Assembly: GCA_031178805.1 (NCBI GenBank)
Contig: JAPSIJ010000022.1
Coordinates: forward strand, 2,319 to 14,849
DNA: 12,531 bases
From: Cellulomonas sp.
GTDB lineage: Bacteria > Actinomycetota > Actinomycetes > Actinomycetales > Cellulomonadaceae
Reading direction: 5' to 3'
Shown: positions 9,009 to 12,531 of the stretch, piece by piece
Numbering within the stretch: position 1 is the first letter of the stretch
How the letters are laid out: every line of letters begins with the position of its first letter
Notes under the pieces: model-generated
Told to the model about the DNA's origin: nothing
What the model saw: the letters and a program-made list of their open reading frames with translations, nothing else
Databases searched by the model: none
Program-made: the position numbers and the translations under genes

Positions 9009-9290
9009 ATGAGCCTCGCCGCGACCGCCGCCGACCGCCTGATCCGCGCCTACCAGCGCCGGCTGTCCCCCCGGAAGGGGTACGCCTGCGCGCACCGCGT
9101 CGCCCACGGCGGCACCGGCTGCTCGGAGGCCGTCCGGCAGATCGTCACCCGCCGCGGCGTGCTCCGCGGCGCGCGGCCGACCGTCGCGCGGTTCGTCGCG
9201 TGCTACCAGGCCGCCGGGATGCTCGCGCAGAACGGCGGGGTGCAGGGCGTGTGCTGCTGCGGCCCCATCCCCATCCCGTTCCGGTTCTGA
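9009..9290 (+). CDS. YidD-like small membrane-protein-insertion factor homologue
   Basis: The 93-aa protein matches the YidD pattern: an amphipathic N-terminal helix ending LIRAYQRRLSP (11-21), then a Cys-containing core CAHRVAHGGTGCSEAVRQIV (27-46), then RRGVLRGARPTVARFVACYQAA. Typical YidD has LIRxYQxxLSPLxxxxCRFxPTCSxYA next to rpmH-rnpA-yidC near oriC. Here Cys27 and Cys38 are kept but the 'PTCS' block reads GTGCS, and none of those neighbours is present, so this is probably a divergent paralogue. The tail GVCCCGPIPIPFRF has three consecutive cysteines, followed by a proline/aromatic end. YidD proteins are thought to sit at the inner membrane and help YidC/Sec insertion; that role is only inferred here. 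ATG 9009 is chosen from the leaderless promoter; the longer open frame from 8703 is antisense to GXWXG. Confidence 0.68.
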   Translation: MSLAATAADRLIRAYQRRLSPRKGYACAHRVAHGGTGCSEAVRQIVTRRGVLRGARPTVARFVACYQAAGMLAQNGGVQGVCCCGPIPIPFRF

Positions 9291-9309
9291 CCCCGGGGCC
9301 GCGCCGACG

Positions 9310-10473
9310 TCAGGCGGCCGCGGCGCGGTAGGGCCGGAAGAACTCGCGGAGCTCGTGCGCGTAGGCCTCCGGCTCCTCGAACGGCGCGAAGTGCCCGCCG
9401 GCCGGCGGCTCCGTGAGCCGGACGAGCTGCGTGGTGCGCTCCAACCACGCGCGCGGGGGCCGGAGGACGTCCCCGCGGAACAGCGCGAACCCCGACGGCA
9501 CCTCGACCCGCCGCGCCAGCTGCGCCGGCGGGATCGCCGCGTTGGCGCGGTACATCCGCATCGACGAGCCGATCGTCCGGGTGAGCCACGTCCCGGTGAG
9601 CACGGCCAGCAGCTCGTCCCGGGTGAACCGGCGCTCGACGTCGCCGCCGCAGTCGCTCCACGCCCGCAGCTTCTCCACGACCCACGCCGCCAGGCCGGCC
9701 GGGGAGTCGGTGAGCCCGACGGCCGCGGTCTGCGGGCGGGTCCGGTGCACGGCGGCGTAGGCCCCCTCGACCGCGCCCCAGGCGGCCGCCTCGGCGAACC
9801 AGGCGCGCTCCTCGTCCGTCAGCTCGGCCGGGTCGCCGTGCCACACGGGCAGCCCGCCGTCCGTCCGGTGCACCGCGACCACGCGGTCGGGGTGGTCGAG
9901 CGCGAGGTAGCGGCTCACGTGGCTGCCGATGTCGCCGCCCGCGGCACCGAACCGGTCGTAGCCGAGCCCCGCCATGAGCCCGGCCCACAGGCCGGCCACC
10001 GCCACGGCGTCCGGCGCGGCGCCCCGGGCCCGGTCGGAGTGCCCGAAGCCCGGCATGTCGGGCACCACCACGTCGAAGGCGTCCGCCGGGTCGGCACCGT
10101 GGGCGCCCGGGTCCGTCAGCAGCGGCACCACCTTCGCGTACCGCCACCAGGCGTCCGGCCAGCCGTGGCACAGCACCAGCGGCAGCACCGGGCCGGCCGG
10201 GGCGACGGCGCGCGCGTGCACCAGGTGCACCCCGTACCCGCCCACCTCGGCGCGGAACCGCGGCAGCACGCCGAACGGGCTCTCCGTCGCGACCCGGTCC
10301 AGGTCCTGCGCCCACTGCCGCACCAGGTCCCGCAGGTAGTCGACGTCGGCGCCGAGCGCCCAGCCGGCGTCCTCCGGCACGTCGGGCCACCGGGTGGCGA
10401 GCAGCCGGCCGCGCAGGTCGGCCAGCGCGGCCGGGTCGGCCGGCGGGACGAACGGCTCCAGGAGCAGCGTCAT
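9310..10473 (-). CDS. Epoxide hydrolase (EHN domain plus alpha/beta hydrolase)
   Basis: The 387-aa protein matches the usual length of soluble, microsomal-type bacterial epoxide hydrolases. The N-terminal EHN lid domain (about 1-105) begins with PFVPPADPAALADLRGRL and includes VDYLRDLVRQW. The alpha/beta-hydrolase core shows the oxyanion motif HGWPDAWW (near 102), nucleophile Asp181 in GGDIGSHVSRY (usually GGDWG), a candidate epoxide-activating Tyr308 in MYRANAA, a candidate acid Asp335 in FRGDVLRPP and catalytic His361 in GGHFAPFEEPE. All catalytic elements are present, so it should hydrolyse epoxides to diols, although the substrate is unknown. ATG 10473 is preceded by TAGGCT at 6 nt, consistent with leaderless translation. 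It is divergent from the lipoprotein gene (68 bases between starts) and convergent with the YidD-like gene (19 bases between stops). Confidence 0.9.
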   Translation of the reverse strand: MTLLLEPFVPPADPAALADLRGRLLATRWPDVPEDAGWALGADVDYLRDLVRQWAQDLDRVATESPFGVLPRFRAEVGGYGVHLVHARAVAPAGPVLPLVLCHGWPDAWWRYAKVVPLLTDPGAHGADPADAFDVVVPDMPGFGHSDRARGAAPDAVAVAGLWAGLMAGLGYDRFGAAGGDIGSHVSRYLALDHPDRVVAVHRTDGGLPVWHGDPAELTDEERAWFAEAAAWGAVEGAYAAVHRTRPQTAAVGLTDSPAGLAAWVVEKLRAWSDCGGDVERRFTRDELLAVLTGTWLTRTIGSSMRMYRANAAIPPAQLARRVEVPSGFALFRGDVLRPPRAWLERTTQLVRLTEPPAGGHFAPFEEPEAYAHELREFFRPYRAAAA

Positions 10474-10479
10474 GGGGCC

Positions 10480-10485
10480 AGCCTA
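10480..10485 (-). promoter_or_regulatory. -10 box TAGGCT, probable leaderless promoter of the epoxide hydrolase gene
   Basis: TAGGCT on the minus strand ends 6 nt before ATG 10473. The spacing matches the other leaderless candidates in this window. Confidence 0.45.
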
Positions 10486-10541
10486 CGACCGAGCCGGCGC
10501 GCTGACGTGCGGTTTCACCGCCAGGCGGCTTCACTGGGCGG

Positions 10542-11030
10542 ATGAGGAGAACGGTGCGTGCCACGGGCGGCCTCCTCCTGGCCGCCGGTCTGCTCGCCGG
10601 GTGCTCGGGCCCGTTCCCGGCCGACCCCGACGGGACGCTGGAGCGGGTGACGGGCGGGGTGCTGCGCGTCGGGGTCACGGCGAACGAGCCCTGGACCGCC
10701 ACCGAGCCCGGTGGCGACCCGTCGGGGCTCGAGGTCGACCTCGCGTCGGAGTTCGCCGCGACGCTCGACGCCGAGGTCGAGTGGACCGTCGGCAGCGAGG
10801 AGGACCTGATCGGGCGGCTGGAGCAGGCCGAGCTGGACCTCGTCGTCGGCGGGTTCACGGGGAAGTCGCCGTGGGGCGCGCAGGCCGCGCTGACCACGCC
10901 GTACACCACCGTCCCCGACGAGCACGGCAGGCCCGAGCCGCACGTGATGGCGGCCCCGCTCGGGGAGAACGCGTTCCTCGTCCGGCTGGAGACCTTCCTG
11001 CTGGAGCGGCACAGGGACGTGCTGCCGTGA
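10542..11030 (+). CDS. Single-lobe SBP_bac_3-like lipoprotein paired with a cation transporter
   Basis: The 162-aa protein has a lipoprotein signal: an Arg-rich start, a hydrophobic GGLLLAAGLLA and lipobox LLAGC with Cys21 as the lipidated residue, so the mature protein should be anchored outside the membrane. The mature part begins like a family 3 solute-binding protein: GGVLRVGVTANEPW, PSGLEVDLASEFAATL, GSEEDLIGRLEQAELDLVVGGFTGKSPW, ALTTPYTT. It then jumps to a short HVMAAPLGENAFLVRLETFLLERH tail that resembles the closing helix of lobe I. A normal SBP_bac_3 domain is about 220 residues with two lobes; lobe II seems to be missing. Its stop overlaps the transporter start (GTGA, 11027-11030), so the two are translationally coupled. 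An atypical TTCACT box lies 6 nt before ATG 10542. GTG 10554 is an alternative start after AGGAGA. Confidence 0.8.
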   Translation: MRRTVRATGGLLLAAGLLAGCSGPFPADPDGTLERVTGGVLRVGVTANEPWTATEPGGDPSGLEVDLASEFAATLDAEVEWTVGSEEDLIGRLEQAELDLVVGGFTGKSPWGAQAALTTPYTTVPDEHGRPEPHVMAAPLGENAFLVRLETFLLERHRDVLP

Positions 11031-12022
11031 CGGCCACGTTCGGGCACACCGAGCTGCCGCCGGAGCAGGCCGACGCCCTCCGCCGGGCGGTCCGGCTCGC
11101 CTGGGTCACGATCGGCTTCCTGCTCGTCGGTGTCACCGTCGTGTACCTGGTCATGGGCAGCTCCCAGGCGATGAAGGCCGCCTGGGCCGAGGACCTGCTC
11201 TCGTTCATCCCGCCGATCAGCTTCCTGGTCGCCGTGCACCTCGCCCGCCGCCGGCCGACCGTCGGGCACCCGTACGGCTACCACCGGTCCGTCGGCGTGG
11301 GCCACCTGGTCGCCGCGGCGGCGCTGCTCACCATGGGCTCGTTCCTCGTGCTCGACTCCGGCAGCGGGCTGCTCGCCGCCGAGCACCCGCCGGTCGGCGT
11401 CATGCACCTCGGCGACCACGTGTTCTGGGCCGGGTGGCCGATGATCGGCGCGATGGTGGTCACCGGCGTGCCGCCGGTGTTCCTGGGCCGCGCGAAGATG
11501 CCGCTCGCCCGGACGCTGCACGACCGCGTCCTGTACGCCGACGCCGACATGAACAAGGCCGACTGGATGACCGCGCTCGGCAGCGTCGTCGGCATCCTCG
11601 GCATCGGCGCGGGGCTGTGGTGGGCGGACTCCGCCGCGGCGCTGTTCATCTCCGTGAGCATCCTGCGCGACGGCATCACGAACCTGCGGGTCGCGGGCCG
11701 CGCGCTGATGGACGCGCGCGCGACGACGGTCGAGGGCGACCGGCCGCACCCCCTGCTGCAGCGGGTCGACGCGCACCTGCGGTCCCTGCCGTGGGTGGCC
11801 GAGGCGGGCTCCCGGGTCCGGGACGAGGGCCACGTGTTCCACGTCGAGGCGTTCGTCGTCCCCCGCGGCGGCCGGGTGCCCGGGCTCGACGACCTGGTCG
11901 CGGCGCGCGAGAGCACGATCGCCCTGGACTGGAAGATCCAGGACCTCGTCGTGATCCCCGTGGACCAGCTGCCCGCCGAGCTGCTGCCCGGCGTCGAGGC
12001 GGCCGCCGGCGAGCACGGGTAG
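11027..12022 (+). CDS. CDF-like cation transporter with non-canonical metal site
   Basis: The 331-aa protein has six predicted membrane segments, at about 24-44, 54-73, 93-116, 131-154, 180-200 and 202-220, and a soluble C-terminal domain (about 225-331), the cation diffusion facilitator layout. The family motif after TM2 is GHPYGYHR, and TM5 is preceded by DADMNKAD. CDF proteins export divalent metals by proton antiport. In E. coli FieF the transport site is two Asp in TM2 and His plus Asp in TM5. By alignment here those positions read Glu55, Ser59, Met175 and Asp179, with acidic Asp56 and Asp174 adjacent, so the ligand may not be zinc. The start GTG overlaps the stop of the single-lobe lipoprotein. 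The stop TAG is also the first three bases of the next gene's -10 box. Confidence 0.83.
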   Translation: MTATFGHTELPPEQADALRRAVRLAWVTIGFLLVGVTVVYLVMGSSQAMKAAWAEDLLSFIPPISFLVAVHLARRRPTVGHPYGYHRSVGVGHLVAAAALLTMGSFLVLDSGSGLLAAEHPPVGVMHLGDHVFWAGWPMIGAMVVTGVPPVFLGRAKMPLARTLHDRVLYADADMNKADWMTALGSVVGILGIGAGLWWADSAAALFISVSILRDGITNLRVAGRALMDARATTVEGDRPHPLLQRVDAHLRSLPWVAEAGSRVRDEGHVFHVEAFVVPRGGRVPGLDDLVAARESTIALDWKIQDLVVIPVDQLPAELLPGVEAAAGEHG

Positions 12023-12025
12023 CGT
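12020..12025 (+). promoter_or_regulatory. -10 box TAGCGT, probable leaderless promoter of the SDR gene
   Basis: TAGCGT ends 6 nt before GTG 12032. Its first three bases are the stop codon of the cation transporter gene. Confidence 0.42.
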
Positions 12026-12031
12026 CGCCGG

Positions 12032-12531
12032 GTGACCCGCGACCCCGCCGCTCCCCCGTCCGCGCGCACCGTCGTCGTCACCGGTGCCGGCGGCGGGATC
12101 GGGGCGGCCGCCGCCCGGCAGCTCGCCGCCGGCGGGCACCGCGTGGTCGTCGTGGGCCGCTCCCCCGGCCCGACCGCCGCCGTGGCCGCCGAGATCGGCG
12201 CGCCGCACCACCTCGCGGACTTCGCCGACCTGGCCCAGGTCCGCCGGCTCGCCGACGAGCTGCGGGCCTACGGCCGGATCGACGTCCTGGCGAACAACGC
12301 CGGCGGCATCTTCGGCGACCCCACGCCGACGGTCGACGGCTTCGAGCAGACGTTCCAGGTGAACCACCTCGCCCCGTACCTGCTCACCACGCGGCTGCTG
12401 GACGTGCTGATCGCGTCCCGGGCGTCCGTGATCCAGACCTCCAGCATCGGCGCGCGGCTGTTCGGGCACCTCGACCTCGACGACCTCGGGCACGAGCGGG
12501 GGTTCAGCGCCCAGCTCGCCTACGGCTCGGC
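12032..12531 (+). CDS. Short-chain dehydrogenase/reductase, N-terminal part (3' end outside window)
   Basis: The first 166 codons are present, with no stop before the window edge. The Rossmann nucleotide-binding motif TGAGGGIG is at residues 17-24, NNAGG at 88-92, a conserved FEQTFQVNHLAPYLLT helix at about 108-123, catalytic Ser137/Ser138 in QTSSIG, and probable catalytic Tyr164 in LAYGSA just before the edge; its partner Lys would be four residues on. The long gap between the Ser and Tyr (about 26 residues, with LDLDDL between) is typical of the retinol-dehydrogenase/WWOX-like SDR subgroup rather than FabG types. It should be an NAD(P)-dependent oxidoreductase; the substrate is unknown. GTG 12032 has no Shine-Dalgarno sequence but a leaderless-type -10 box. 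Confidence 0.85.
   Translation, partial: MTRDPAAPPSARTVVVTGAGGGIGAAAARQLAAGGHRVVVVGRSPGPTAAVAAEIGAPHHLADFADLAQVRRLADELRAYGRIDVLANNAGGIFGDPTPTVDGFEQTFQVNHLAPYLLTTRLLDVLIASRASVIQTSSIGARLFGHLDLDDLGHERGFSAQLAYGS

Noticed and set aside
9203..12493. 1096-codon minus-strand open frame across several genes
   Set aside because: It runs antisense to the SDR, transporter and lipoprotein genes and out of frame through the epoxide hydrolase, with no domain-like sequence.

Overview
This window comes from a very GC-rich actinobacterial chromosome. Third codon positions are almost always G or C, GTG starts are common, and several genes appear to be leaderless. The gene content (GH65 phosphorylase, SpoIIE phosphatase with RsbW-type kinase, DUF4334/GXWXG protein, short UvrA paralogue) fits a Cellulomonas-like or related actinomycete, but this placement is inference. 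I see no tRNA, rRNA, IS element, CRISPR or phage gene. Coding density is high and no gene-free stretch exceeds about 210 bases.

Layout. 1-169 holds the 3' end of a probable WYL-domain regulator, facing a GH65 disaccharide phosphorylase (minus). Next come an RsbW-like ATP-binding regulator (minus) and, divergently, a GAF-SpoIIE phosphatase (plus), which look like two parts of a partner-switch stress circuit. From 7898 down to 4544 runs a compact minus-strand operon: a small AraC-type regulator, a VOC/glyoxalase-fold protein and a UvrA-like ABC ATPase without the UvrB-binding domain. This has the shape of a DNA-damage or drug-tolerance cassette. Divergent from it is a PPOX-family flavin/F420-type enzyme, whose 3' end overlaps a convergent GXWXG/DUF4334 gene. 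A divergent YidD-like small protein follows, then an epoxide hydrolase (minus).

The most unusual part is 10542-12022. A tiny lipoprotein keeps only one lobe of a SBP_bac_3 solute-binding fold, and its stop codon overlaps (GTGA) the start of a CDF-type cation transporter whose usual metal-site residues are replaced. The window ends inside a short-chain dehydrogenase.

A recurring regulatory theme is a TANNNT -10 box placed 6-7 nt before the start codon, three times as TACGGT. It suggests leaderless transcripts for at least five genes, while the phosphatase, UvrA-like, GXWXG and GH65 genes have Shine-Dalgarno sequences. This contrast was used to choose several start codons.
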